Origin: Adenophora triphylla var. japonica
Taxonomy: Eukaryota > Streptophyta > Magnoliopsida > Asterales > Campanulaceae
Length of the DNA: 64,000 nt
Assembly: GCA_022495995.1 (NCBI GenBank)
Contig: JAFEMH010002077.1
Span: 1 to 64,000 of the forward strand
Direction of reading: 5' to 3'
Position numbers and translations under genes: made by a program. The notes beneath the pieces are model-generated. The model was given only the letters and a program-made list of their open reading frames with translations. It searched no databases and was not told the DNA's origin. Shown piece by piece: positions 10,441 to 22,258 of the stretch. Numbering within the stretch: the first letter of the stretch is position 1; the number at the start of each line of letters is the position of its first letter.

Positions 10441-11570
10441 TTAGGGCGTCCCTTTCATTCCTTCGAAGAAACTACCAATCTCAAGGTCTCTTTAGGCTCT
10501 TCCCAGCTCCTGCATTCACACTCGTCAAAATCTCTTCGGCAGCTTGGGCTCGATTTTCCTCTTTCCTGACAACCCGCTTTAAAGATTTCTTTGATATATT
10601 GTTTATTTAATGTGTCTCGCTCTTCATCTAGCGAATCGTTATTAACCGTTTTTAGATTATTAGTTAATTCATCATTAGTTTAAGTGGCAATTAAGGGATA
10701 CTCGTAAAGGTTCGTCATTTCATTGAGAATAAGAGGGAATACAAGATTGGCTACAATTTCGTGGTCTTCGTGCGTGAGGCCATCTGACGACTCGAGAGAC
10801 TCGAACTCAACAATGAGAGACTCTGAGGACTTTACAAAGGTTGACACGAAAGGATCTGGGACCAATCCAAGCTTGGTGATCATTTCCTCTTTGGTCGCGG
10901 ACGGCCCGAGAGAGTTTCCCAATTCTTTAGCGGCATCACCGTCGGTGGCTTCACAACCCGGAAAGGCATGGTCTCTGTGCTCCCTCCTCGCCGCTGCTAT
11001 CATCTCTTTGTCTCGAACCGTAATCGATCGTGTTTCGCGTCCGAAAGCCGAGCATGTGGATGTAGGGATCTTCCTCAATCCCGGGATTTCCGTTTCGTCA
11101 CAATCCGACCGCTCAATCCGTATGTAGGACGCATTGCGTCTCGGTGAGCCGCTAGAAAAATCTCATGTCCCATACTCGAGCGCGAAAGGCTTCGGGCGTG
11201 TAGTTCAAGCAAGGAGGACGTCCCACACGACGTTCATAGATTCGAGCCGAGTCCGTCGGTGTTTGTCGACTTTTATCATGAAAATTTCCTCGCCAGCGAG
11301 GCCAAAGAATGGGTTTGCACGCCGACAAATCTCGATTGAGGACCTGGGAATCGTGTGCCTCAGATTACGGCGAAGTGTTCGGCCGCTTCTTCCAAAGGCT
11401 GCCTCCAAGTGTTGGAAATAGCAATTAAATTTGATGAATCGAACTCCTTCTGAGTCCGCTTGCTGAGTGTGTCGACATAGTTGGCATCGCCGGATTCCAA
11501 AGGATGCCGGCGAGGCTTGCCTCAAGGATGTAGCCCTGTTTGACCGCGGGTGTTCTTGGCTATTGTTTCA
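10441..11570 (-). other. PR-RT linker of the Tat/Ogre-like element
   Basis: This is about 1.1 kb on the minus strand between protease and RT. A 132-codon open stretch (11078-10680) contains acidic, Ser-rich sequence such as ESLIVEFESLESSDG and no recognised domain. Ogre-type elements have an intron in this interval. A donor/acceptor pair could not be assigned here with confidence. Confidence 0.5.
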
Positions 11571-11995
11571 CTTCGTTCCCTATGAGGAAACCGTCACCCC
11601 TTATGACTTCAAGGTCTCGCCGGCTGATGAATTTGACGCATTGGTGGAGAGTGGAGGCTATGGCTTTCATGTGATGCAACCAAGGGCGCCCTAGTAGGGC
11701 TGTGAACTCTGAGGGGATATCCATTACATGGAACTTTGCGGGCACCATTTGGGTTTCGTACTGCAGTTCCAGAGTCACCGTCCCTGCAATGGGACGAGAC
11801 GAACCGTCGTAGGCTTGACAAACCTGTAGATGGGATCACGCGCCTCTCATTTATGCGGAGGGCCCTCATCATGCCGAGGGAAGGACGTTTACCGATGATC
11901 CATTGTCTACTAATACCCTGTGGAGTGATATGGTGTTGAGCCGAATGGTGATATACAAAGCCTCATTGTGTCGGGAGACATCTCTTGGCAAATCT
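11571..11995 (-). pseudogene. Retropepsin-like aspartic protease of the Tat/Ogre-like element
   Basis: On the minus strand, HNEALYITIRLNTISLHRVL and VDNGSSVNVLP (about 11965-11880) hold the active-site Asp in a DNGSS context, as commonly seen in Tat/Ogre proteases. A frameshift follows. Then come VTLELQYETQMVPAKFHVMD and FTALLGRPWLHHMKA (about 11780-11650), which carry the LLGRPW flap/C-terminal motif. A typical STLHQ.VKF tail (ASTLHQCVKFISR) follows. It processes the gag-pol polyprotein in the family. Confidence 0.88.
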
Positions 11996-13120
11996 TCATC
12001 GCAGTAAGGTGATCATACTCCCATATAGGTGAGGATCATAGATTTGGTCCTTGTCTCGGGATGTAGAGTCATTAAACCCGTCGCTTCGTGCCTTTTTCTT
12101 GCGAGGTAGAGTCTTTGTCGAAGCCCCCGGGTTATACCGATGCCTTTTGTGGCGGTTGCCATCTCCAAATAACATGTTGATTGAGTGGGAGCGCCAGACC
12201 GGCGTCGGTTTTTCTTCATCGGTGTATACTGAGCCGGACAACCGAACTCGTCGACCCCGAGGGGGGTTGGACTGCTCGCAGCACTGCATCCGAAAGTCTC
12301 ACTCTGTCGTTGGCAAGGCTTTTCTCGCTTCTTTTACCCCTTTTTGCTTGGGGAAGACTGACCGGAGTAGAGTACATAATAATCAAATCCCCTGCATGGC
12401 TCCCCGAGCGTTCCCACACCGTTATCACCGCCTCGAATCTCTCCTTCAATTTTTGCCGGGAGGAAATTTTCTTTTTCTTAGGAGGACGGTCCTCGTGTAT
12501 CCACTCCCGATAGTCCCTTTCAAGGCAATCGACAAGCCGCAAATATCCCACCAAATGTGTTCTACTACTGTGGCGGATTTGGGACCTCGTGCCGAGCTGG
12601 CCGGAATGACTTTGAGTGGAACTGGTCCGGGGGATCTGGCCGGGCTCGTCTCGGTAGCGAGTGATTGGACTCCGCCGGATAATGAAAGATATTGAGGTCC
12701 CGGAACGGGCATATGTTTGTCCTTCAAGGTAGCCCTGGCCATTGGGATATTGTTAAGGTCCCGGCGGCGTGTGGCCTCTTCAATCCAGCTCGCTGTCTGT
12801 TTCCGGCGTTCTTCCGTGGCTTTGATGGCCGACCATATTTCTTCAACTGTTCCTCGATTTTCATCACTCAGCCGATATTTGTGGGATCATCACTTTGAGA
12901 GGGGACAACCGACAAGATGCCGAACTCTTTCGTCCCCGATCGTCGTTGGGGGCCAGCTTGCCCCGTAAGTCGGCGCAGAGTCCCTACGGTGGAAACATAG
13001 GAATCTTGGGGTAGCATCTTGATGTATCCGGACTATTAAGAAGAGGAGGAGAACCCTCTTCCTTCTTTGTGGTAAAAGTGCCATCGGAATTGAGACCGAT
13101 AGTCAAACCATGACTTGCGA
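11996..13120 (-). pseudogene. Gag-like region of the Tat/Ogre-like element, strongly decayed
   Basis: Upstream of protease on the minus strand, several overlapping open stretches read as one decayed gag-like region. A charged, coiled-coil-like stretch (ENRGTVEEIWSAIKATEERR, ~12860-12800) precedes a Pro/Ser-rich part (GPQYLSLSGGVQ, ~12690) and a basic part (12550-12220). A spacer with KTLPRKKKARS follows at about 12110. No zinc knuckle or clear retrotransposon gag domain was recognised. The gag assignment therefore rests on order and orientation more than on motif content. Confidence 0.5.
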
Positions 13121-14710
13121 CTACCCCCAAAAGAGGTCATCAATTTGAGCCTCATGTCGAAGTCTCATCTCTGTTCTACCAACTCGGATCCAACACCGGG
13201 TCCTGTCTCGAGGGATTTTGGAGGACGGAGCAACGTGGTCCCCATCATTACCGGCCGATGCGTACATTCTCAAACCCGAGTCGGAACAAACGGCGAAGCC
13301 GATGACGCGCTTGACTCTTCCCAACCGATCAAACGGTGACCCTGTGCCCGAAACCAAGCTTTGTACGGAGTCATGGGAAAGGACACGAAGGTTCGATGTC
13401 CTGGGAATGGAAGGAGGGTAGGTGTTTCGGGCTTTAGGCTCATGCAACATGCGCTATTTGTTCACGTTTACTTAAAACATGTTTTATTAACCTAATCGGT
13501 TGGAAAAGATTGCTCTTCTTTTCGCAAACTACTGATTCTCGGATCGCCGGGCCCCGTCACTACGTCTATAAGCCCCTCGTATTCCACCCGTATTTCGACC
13601 TCCCAGGTGGACAGCCCCGGCGAGGGTCCTATAGGGCAAGCGGGTCCCACCGACCGAAAGAAAAACGATCCTAAAAGTCTCAAGTGTAATCGAGTCTTAA
13701 CGAGCATTCGATGTAAATTACGGACAAAGCCGACGTCGAAAGTCAAGATCATGTCCGAGGGCTCGACAAAAGCTCGGCATGATTTGGACCGATAAGCGTC
13801 CACGATTGATCTTGACTTGTCGTCGCTAAGCCGTAATTAGGCATGGAATAGTCATTAATCCTTGATGACTCAAAGGTCAATGCCGGGAGTCGTTGTATAA
13901 TTTGTGCGCCGAGCCGAAGTCAAGGCGCCGGCCAATATCTTGGTCAAAGTCTCGCGGCGGAAAACCCAAGCGTAACTTCGACCGATTAGTGGACCCGAAA
14001 GATATTGAGCCTGATGCCTACAAAGGCTTGAAAGGAAAGGTCTATACACGGACAGTGGCATGACATGCACTGCACTAAAACCAACCGGTCTCTGACAAAG
14101 TGTGTCACGGACAAGTGCATGGTCGACACGAGGCTCCATGGGATGTTTGGGTAGTCCCGTGCTCATCCGAGAGGCGTAATAAGACCAAACGGACCGCGAC
14201 AAGGATTTCCCCCGGGTTAAGGACGTAGTGTGCAAAGCAGTGTACGGTCACGTGCGCGTAGTGTGCAAGGCCTATATTCTTTTTCCGAGTAAAATAGAGA
14301 TTTTTTTATCTGTCTTAAATATATGATGCATGATTTTTTTTTTTGGAAATTTTCTTCCTTCTTCTTTTTTTTGAAAATCTTTTTTTTTTTGATTTTTTTT
14401 TTATGAGCACATAAGCACGAAACTTCCGACGCTTAGGGACATTATTCCGACAAATAAAATTTTGACTTTCTCCGAGGCGGCCAAAACAACATGAAAACTG
14501 TGCAAAAATCAACACACACACAAAAATGATTTTCGAAGCCGGGACGGAAGCTTGACCCTCAAAAGCTTTTTTTTTTGAAAACGGTGATACCGGTACGTGG
14601 AATTGTTAGACCACAATTTATCCCCGACTCGTGTTAGGAGGCGATAACGGGAAATTTAGTGGTTTCCACCAATATACCAAATACCATTTTTTTTTTAAAA
14701 AAAGCTTCGA
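13121..14710 (-). other. 5' leader of the Tat/Ogre-like element
   Basis: About 1.6 kb lies between the PBS and the gag-like region, with no recognised coding domain. 14280-14420 has several poly-T runs. Repeated GTGTGCAAAG/GTGTGCAAGG blocks lie near 14228 and 14260. Long leaders are usual in Tat/Ogre elements. Confidence 0.6.
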
Positions 14711-14728
14711 TCCCCAGCAGAGTCGCCA
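14711..14728 (-). promoter_or_regulatory. Primer binding site of the Tat/Ogre-like element
   Basis: The minus strand reads TGGCGACTCTGCTGGGGA next to the LTR end. The plus strand TCCCCAGCAGAGTCGCCA ends in CCA, as a tRNA 3' end would. This is the PBS type I recall for Ogre-like elements (tRNA-Arg-like). It fixes the element's orientation as minus strand and the LTR edge at 14730. Confidence 0.85.
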
Positions 14729-16309
14729 CTGTGATGAATGTGTGTATCCGAAAATTTTCCCATTTTTTGTTTGAAAAAATCAACGAAAACGGAGTCGCCA
14801 CGCCATTTTAATTTTGAGGGCTAAAACTTTGTAAAAAGCCCGAGATCAGAGATTTAGGTTCGGAGGTCATGTTACGCGTCGGGAAGGACGTTAGTGTGCA
14901 CCCGACGCGCCTCGTAAAACGAGTCTTCCAAGCTGAAAATCATTTGTGTGTGTGTGTGTGTGTTTTGGCCAAAATGAGTTGAAACTCAGAAAAGTAAAAA
15001 TTGGGATATCTTTTTAAGACTTTAAACTGATCCCATGATTTTTTGGAAGATTTTTGGATTGAGATTTGGTACTCAAAAGACCTTTTGAAGTTGAGAGCCA
15101 TTTCTGCCAGAATGAAAAAGACAGTGGACCTTTGATTTTGAAAGGGATTCAAGGGTCTTAAAACTTCATAATCTGGATAAACTCAGAGAATGAAAGTTGT
15201 TCTAGACACCTTAAATAAAGTTTGTGCGAAGGAATTTTCCATTTTGGAGAAGATTTGAGGGGTCAAAACCTTCTGGAAACCTCAGATATGAGATCTGGAT
15301 TCCCAGAAGCTGATGAACTAGCCTCTGAAAGAAAATTTGAAAAGAGGAGTTTTACTCACCCAAAAAATAAGGTAAAAATATGTCTGGAAATCTCTGGATG
15401 CACTACAAGAAAAATGGCTTTTCCCGGCACTTTTAATCCGGCACTTAATTTTGTGCCACCAATTTCCGGCACTTTTTTAATAAGTGCCACAAATTTCCGG
15501 CACTTTTCAGAAAATGCCACAAATATTCGGCACTTTTTTAGAAGTGCCGCTAATTTCCGGCACTTTTACAAAAGTGCCGCTAATTTTTCGGCACTTTTTT
15601 AAAAGTGCCGCTAATTTTCCGTCACTTCTTTAAAAGTGCCGCTATTTTTCCGGCACTTTCTTAAAAGTGCCGCTAAATTCCCGGCACTTTTAAAAAAGTG
15701 CCGCTAAATTCCCGGCACTTTTGAAAAAGTGCCGCTAATTTCTGACACTTTTACAAAAGTGCCGCTAATTTTTCGGCACTTTCTTAAAATTGTCGTTAAT
15801 TTTTCGGAACTTTTTTAAAAGTGCCACGAAGTTTCGAAACTTTGTCGCAAGTGACGCTAGTTTCTTACACTTTTAGTAATTAATTTGCAGTTATAGTAGT
15901 ATAGTTTAGAATATGGGTTTAGGGGCAGATATATGATTTTAAAAAATTAAAAAAAGTATAATTAATTATTGCTTATTATTAATAACTTCATTAATAAGTA
16001 TTTTTTATAATTTATTACTATTAATTATTAGTTATTAAAAAAAATTTCTATTAATCAACATCTCAAATAATTTTCTTTATACAAAAAAAATTGAAAAAAT
16101 TAAAAAAGGTATTTTCGTTATTGCTATTATTCTTGTAACAAATTATTTATGTATTGTTTATTTATTTTAAGTAATATTATTAATATTGTAATAATAATAA
16201 TATTGTTTTTTAAAAAATAATTAATTATTTCTTTATTAATATAATTTTTGTTATTTATTATTTTTGCTAATTATTATAAACATAAAGAGAATTTTGATGA
16301 TAAATAAAT

Positions 16310-16545
16310 AAAAATAAGAGGTGGCAATAAGTCATTGAACCCAAACATTCACATGGATCATTAGGTTTAGTAAAATCTTAACCATTAAATATATAATAAA
16401 TAATTAGATCTAATGGTCCAAATTCATTCAAGAAAACACAAACACATTTTCACTTGATTGGTTGTTTTATGTTCACATGGATTGACATTTTAATCAATCT
16501 GAACCAATAATCAAACACAATCCTATGGTCCAAATTCATCGTAGC
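16310..16545. repeat. Module shared, in inverse orientation, with 48300-48515
   Basis: Its reverse complement aligns with 48300-48515 through ordered blocks: GGGTTTTG, GGACCATTAGAT, CCAATCAA.TGAAA.TGTGTTT, GAATTTG.ACCATT and AATGATCCATGT. In both places it adjoins an AT-rich stretch on one side and a captured gene fragment on the other. This suggests a common internal part of a CACTA family. Confidence 0.7.
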
Positions 16546-16739
16546 AAAACCCTATTTTTTTTCTTTCTTTACTCTCCTTCTGCGCCTCCCTCCCTCCCTC
16601 CTTCCCTCAAATCACAACAACTGATGAAACTTCATCTCAAATCCCATTCATTCTTCCTCTTACAATGCCCATTTCCCATATCCTCTAAAAATGAAAATAT
16701 GTGGACAAATCAAACGCAACGAAAATTCCCTCGATAAAG

Positions 16740-16994
16740 CTTCATCTCGAGGGGGGTGGGTAAAAAGACTGTTGCCAGTCCCCACTCTCGCCTTTGTATC
16801 CGCCATAATGACCCATCAGCGGAGTTAAGCCCATAATTGGTGCACCAGCATTTGTACTCATGAGTGAACCACTAGGAGCATGTGTGTTTGGGGTAGAGGA
16901 AGCAAGCAAGTGCTGGGACTTGGAATGGATTGTCGTGAAGACGTGTAGCAATACGAAAGAGAGCCTTTCTCACAACAGAGGTTGTGCCAGATAC
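16740..16994 (-). pseudogene. Captured exon of a KH-domain RNA-binding protein
   Basis: The minus strand encodes VSGTTSVVRKALFRIATRLH, then in a +1-shifted frame SKSQHLLASSTPNT and GAPIMGLTPLMGHYGGYKGE. This matches the segment between KH domains of plant HEN4/RCF3-like KH proteins (RKALYQIASRLHDNP, then LAS...GGYKG). A 3' splice site (CTTCAG) precedes it at 16996-16995, with intron-like sequence further upstream to about 17300, so genomic rather than cDNA sequence was captured. One inserted T after the RLHDNP codons breaks the frame. It is a fragment carried by the CACTA element and not a working gene. Confidence 0.85.
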
Positions 16995-18320
16995 CTGAAG
17001 CATTTATGAAGACGAAATAGTGACATGGAATAAGCCTCAACAATAAATTGGAAACCAACAAAAGATACATATTAAAAAAGCAACAAAAACGTCAACAACA
17101 ACTAGCATAAAGTTATAATCAAAATATGCTCTGCATGTTATATAAATAGATGTGTGTGATATGCCTGTGAATGTGTAGAAGTTATTACGTATAATGTTTG
17201 TAATTAAGAAACAATCATGAATATTCAAATGCACAAAAAGGAAATTCATTCCTGCAAATATGCACATAGGCAAAATGAGTGCTTTGGATCGGTGCAGCGA
17301 CGGATATATTTGTGGCACTTTTCAAAGTGCCAAAAATTATGGCATTTTTGAAAGTGCCGAAAATTATGGCATTTCTGAAAGTGCCGGAAATTGTGGCACT
17401 TTTAAAAGTGCCGAAAATTGTGGCACTTTTCAAAGTGCCGGAAAATTGTGGCACTTTTAAGTGCCGGGAAGTATTGCCGACGCGACTTATTATGGCACTT
17501 ATAAAAGTGCCGGAAAATGTGCCAGAAATAGCTTTTATGGCACTTTTTTCCCATTTGTGGCACTTAAAAAAATGCCACAAAATCCTGTTTTTGTTGTAGT
17601 GATGTTGGCTACAAAAAGTATTTTGTAGTCAACACCAAATTCCAAGTTCATCTGTGTCCAAAAATTAAGACCATGGACTGAGGTCTGAGAAAATTGCTAC
17701 TGGACAGCAACTTCTCAAGAAAGAAAATATGATTTTAAAGGGGGTTTTGCATCCATGCTTGTCCCCATTTCCCTAGGTTTTGGTTAGTGATCACTAGACA
17801 TTTTAGTGGTGAATCAACTATACCAAACCATCCTTGGGGTACATTAGGACTAAGCATTTCATTTGCTTGGGAAGGGGATTTTTATCCTTTGAAATCAAGA
17901 TTTAGTGCTTGAAAATGGTTTTTTAGGGTTTTGAAAGTGTGTTTTTGCAAGTAAACAAGAAAAAACTTTGAGAATAATGTTGATCTTTGTAGAAGATCAT
18001 CCATGGAGATGGTCTTCCATGGTGATCTTCTTAGATCTAGAGCAAGAAGATGAAAGAACTACATTTTGTAGTTTGAAGATGCATGCATGGATGAGATTTA
18101 GGGTTAGGAAGAGGAGGGTTTACCAATCTTCCTTGTGTTCTTGAGTGTTTGGCTTGAGTGTATGAGTGTTTAGGGCTTTAATATGAGAGTGAGTGGATGA
18201 GTATGAGTTGGGAAAGATTGAGAGAAAATGGTGACAATTCAAGTGAATTCTCACCGTTTTCTCTATATTTCGCCGAGGTTCGGGGCAAAATGTGTTCTTC
18301 CTTCTTATTTTTGTGACTGG

Positions 18321-18342
18321 AGGGCTCAATTTATAGCCCTCT
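18321..18342 (-). promoter_or_regulatory. LTR TATA box inside an inverted repeat
   Basis: The minus strand reads GAGGGCTATAAATTGAGCCC. TATAAATT lies between GAGGGCT and AGCCCTC arms of 7 bp, so the TATA box sits in a potential hairpin. CCGCGCGG lies about 25 bp upstream in the direction of transcription (plus-strand 18360-18367). Confidence 0.6.
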
Positions 18343-18600
18343 GGAAATTACAAACATGTCCGCGCGGATGGATCCCCTCGTGCAATCGTTCATTAAATGC
18401 AGCTTCAGCTTTGGACAAGAGGAATAATCTTTTTGAAATTTCAAATTAACAGCCAGTTTTGTGTCTCCAGCCATTGCTATTTGTGGTTTTATTCCTTTTG
18501 TTTTTCTTTTTAAGATTCTTTTTAAGGTTTAACCTTAAATAACAATGCCCATTTTACCCTCACTTTGTTAGAGAAGTTAGGATAGTTAGGAATTGTTAGA

Positions 18601-21371
18601 AATGTTATAACTTCCGTTAATTTTCTAACGAAAATTCTAACAAGCTCAAATTGGAGCACTTACAAACTCCAACCACCTAAACTTTTTAAAACTTTGATTT
18701 AACTTACAACTTAAACATACTGAACATAACCATTTCAAAATAACTTCATTCCTCTCTACATGGGAGGAAGAGTTGAATAACTTTAAAAGTAACATCCTAT
18801 TTTAATTACAAAAGACTTTGGTTATAATGTAGAAAACTAAGTTTTATACACATAAACTCCATAAAGGAATTATACCAAAATACATCTTCTACGCCAACCT
18901 ATACGTACCCCGACAATCCCAAAATACCACGTCCAAACTCCTTTCCGTCCTCACTTGGCCGGTCCGCCTGTCTCAGGATCTAAAAACATTAAAGGGAGAG
19001 GGGTGAGAATAAATCTCAGCAAGATATTGTGAATGCAGCAATATGCCAAGTAAGATGCAACACATAACAAGGTACATCTCACATATTGGTAAAACAGTAA
19101 ACACCTTCCGTTACCTTTGTTTACCTTTCCCGTCTGAACCATAAGTCGTACCACTGTGAAAGTAAATACTCCTCTTATTCTGTGAATGCATATCCACCAG
19201 AATCAATATCATATAACCGAGATAGTTATGATTATAACTCATCTCCTGTGAACTGCTTAGGCATATTCACATCTTATAAGACACGTTTTCTAGGGAACCA
19301 TATAAGATAGTAGCAACTCTGTAAGGCTTTTGGCTCAATACAGATGCTATAACCCCAGTCTGTGGCCACAGAGGGGGAGAGGTCACAGGTATAATGTAAT
19401 CCGAGCACCTTATGGAACAATTTCTCATAAGTGATCGTATTCCATTATACCCCTAAAGATCAGCTGATATAAACACGCTCAAGCACATAATAGATACTTG
19501 AAATAACATCCACCAAAGGAATAATAATATATCAACATGGTAATGTATACTCATGCTAAATCAATACCATAGTGCAACATTCATTTAATACACTATACAT
19601 AATACCATCAATGAATATGAATCCAAGTAAGGTACAATATAACCAATAAATCCACAAATGGGATAACAATACAGCCATACGATAATCATATCCACACTTG
19701 GGATAACCAAGTTAACAACATAGTGTATAAATCTACACTTTGGATAATAATGAAACAATGTGATAAATACACATTCCCAAACTAGCACGATAGGGTAACA
19801 TACAGCTTCTACACTATCCAAACCAATCACCAAGGATATGGGGCAAGTAAGGTCACTATGTATCATAACCCATTCCTACAAAGTTATTATACAACCTCGA
19901 ATAACCTTAATAAAAGTTCAAGATCTACTTCCCAAGTTTGAACTACTTTGGTGAAGTTACTAATCAAGCCTATTAACCATTTTCCGGACAATATTTAAAC
20001 TACTTTCACTAATCCATTTTGATCAAATAAGACGTCATTGTGTAGCCAAAGTATTCTACTTTAATCTAGGTTAAAGAGGTTTCATTTTGGTTCTAGTTTG
20101 AATAGGTTTAAACAGCTCGAAAGTTGGTTCAAAGTCACCAAGCCAGGGCACGACTCGTGCCCCAGGGCATGACTCGTGCCCTTTTGACCTTTCCCAGATT
20201 CATGCGTCCCTTAGCAAGGCACGACTCGTTATTTTCACAGGGCACGACTCGTGCCTTAGGGCACGACTCGTGCCATTTCAACCCAAGTTGATCAGAACAA
20301 CTTACCCTCAATTCCACGAGTCGTCTCCACAAGTTGGCCATGGGCACGACTCGTGCCAAGGGGCACGACTTGTGCCACGGCCAGATTCAGGTATTAGTGA
20401 CAGGTTTCCTTAATAACTACCAAAAACCAAAACTTGAACCAAGCTTATTCTAATTTGTGAACCTAAAATGGATTTCTAACTTTGCTAATTCCATTCTAAA
20501 CCATTTAACCCCAAAGTAGCATATCCTAAACCTAAATCATTTACCACTTGATTTTCCACCCATTTTACTACCATATTTCAAGATTAACCCTCTTAATCCA
20601 ACTCAACCCATTTTCTTACACTCTTAATCAACTCTTATGAACAACAACATCATTCCATAACATTAACCAATTCCTCAACTCCAAGAAGGTTTTCAAAGCA
20701 TCAAACATTCATTATAATAACAATAACAACATCCATAGTTTATGAACATTTAATGAAGGGAAAGTCATAATAACTCACTTTAGAAATATGAGATGGATCA
20801 AGGATTTTCTTGGCTTGATGTGCTCTCCTAGTTGCCCCGAACACGAAAGTACGATCGGATTGCCAAATGAAGAAGAATTGAACTTGGTAAGAACTTGAAA
20901 AGTGAGGCTTTCATGGAAGAGCTTCCATGGAGAATTTGAGAGGAAGCAAGAAGAAAATGATGAGGGAAAATGAGGAGGAGGATGGAGGAGTATGGGGGAA
21001 GTATGGTAGGCTTTGACTAAGGAGGGGAATGAGAGGAAAATAAGGATATGGCCCCCCATGCCACAATAATGAAATCTTTCCCAATCCTACACTCAAGCCC
21101 CTAAATTTCCAAGAAATGAAATTAAACCTTCTACTTCTCTCCTCTACACAAGGAAAACCCAACTACTCACATTTTATTTATTTCCAATTACCATACCACA
21201 ACAAAATACTTTAACTTATATCCATTTTAACCTAAGGATTTAGAACTATCCTTCAACCATCTCATCTTAACATAAGAAATCAAGGACTTATAATGAACAC
21301 ATAAAATTAACAATAATATTAAAAGCATATAATATGATACTAAAATAGTGCCTAGGGTTAGGGTCGTTACA
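18601..21371 (-). mobile_element. Gypsy LTR, subfamily 1 (solo or truncated)
   Basis: The right end is GGGTCGTTACA at 21371, so on the minus strand it begins TGTAACGACCCTAACCC. It is homologous to the LTRs at 27826-30543 and 33595-36308 (shared AAAGGGAGAGGGGTGAG, the CATAATAGATACTTGAAATAA block and the terminal GGGTCGTTACA). It is closer to the plus-strand copy at 55738-57544. The motif cluster is different from those LTRs: GGCACGACTCGTGCC pairs at 20147-20376. No internal region or second LTR was found, and the left end, about 18600, is not sharp. Confidence 0.75.
20147..20376. promoter_or_regulatory. Paired GGCACGACTCGTGCC quasi-palindromes in LTR subfamily 1
   Basis: Copies start at 20147/20166, 20219 (partial)/20241/20260 and 20343/20362. 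Within pairs the start-to-start distance is 19 bp. Each copy is a 7-bp inverted repeat around one base, CpG-rich within an AT-rich LTR. Confidence 0.85.
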
Positions 21372-22258
21372 CTACCACTACTACAACTACTACCTCTACT
21401 ACCACCACTACTACTACCACCACCACCACCACCACTACCACTACCACTACCACCACTACTACCACCACTACCACTACCACCACTACCACTACCACCACTA
21501 CTACCACTACCACGACTACTACCACTACTACCGCTACCACTACCGCTACTACTACCACTACCACTACCACTACCTCCACTATCACTACCACTACTATCAC
21601 TACCACTACTACCACTACCACCACTACTACCACTACTACAGCTACTACCTCTACTACCACCACCACCACCACCACTACCACTACCACACTACTACCACTA
21701 CTATCACTACCACCACTACCACCACCACTACTACCACTACCACGACTACTACCACTACTACCGCTACCACTATCGCTACTACTACCACTACTACCACTAC
21801 CACTACCCCCACTACCACTACCACTACTACCACTACCACTACCTCCACTACTACCACTACTACCACCACTACCACCACCACCATTACCATTACCACCACT
21901 ACTACTATCACCACTACCACCACTACTACTATCACCACTACTACCACTACTGCCACTACTACCGCTACTACCGCTACTACCACTACTACTACCACTACCA
22001 CTACTACTATCACCACCACCACCACTACCACTACCACCACTACTACTACTACCACCACCACTACCACCACTACCACCACTACTACCACTACCACCACTAA
22101 TACCACCACTATCGCTACTACCACCACTACCGCTACTACCACTACTACCACTACTACTATTACCACTATTACTACCACCACTACTACTACTACCACCACT
22201 ATTACTACTACTACCACTATCACTACTACCACTACCACCACTACCACTACCACCAATA
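21372..22258. repeat. Trinucleotide array (CTA/CCA)n, ~0.9 kb
   Basis: A continuous mix of CTA, CCA, ACT and occasional CGA, CAA and CCT triplets starts exactly at the LTR end. It is open in several frames on both strands (long Leu/Pro/His/Tyr or poly-Val readings). These are composition artefacts, not genes. Confidence 0.95.

Larger units (their letters stand above)
15401..17601. mobile_element. Non-autonomous CACTA element with KH-gene capture
   Basis: It starts CACTACAAGAAAAATGG at 15401 and ends TTTTTGTTGTAGTG at 17601, flanked by the 3-bp target duplication ATG (15398-15400 and 17602-17604). Subterminal regions carry many inverted copies of CGGCACTTTT/AAAAGTGCCG (about 15427-15870 and 17310-17575). 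These are typical transposase-binding subterminal repeats of CACTA elements. The middle has an AT-rich stretch (15880-16310), a ~235-bp module also found in inverse form at 48300-48515, and captured host gene sequence. No transposase is encoded, so it depends on an autonomous relative. Its host is the LTR of the Tat/Ogre-like element. Confidence 0.95.
14730..18600 (-). mobile_element. 5' LTR of the Tat/Ogre-like element (interrupted by a CACTA element)
   Basis: The LTR begins, in plus-strand view, with TGTGATGAATG at 14730 immediately after the PBS. It is interrupted at 15401-17601 by a CACTA transposon, leaving about 1.7 kb of LTR. On the minus strand it has a TATAAATT box (18328-18335) with a CCGCGCGG palindrome about 25 bp upstream. 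The right-hand end is uncertain (roughly 18550-18640) because the second LTR was not available for comparison and another LTR abuts it. Confidence 0.75.

Noticed and set aside
14941..14962. (GT)n as Z-DNA regulatory element
   Set aside because: A short simple repeat in the LTR with nothing else to support a role.
15401..17601. CRISPR-like array from the regular CGGCAC repeats
   Set aside because: The repeats are in both orientations, lie between CACTA termini with a target duplication, and the genome is a plant.
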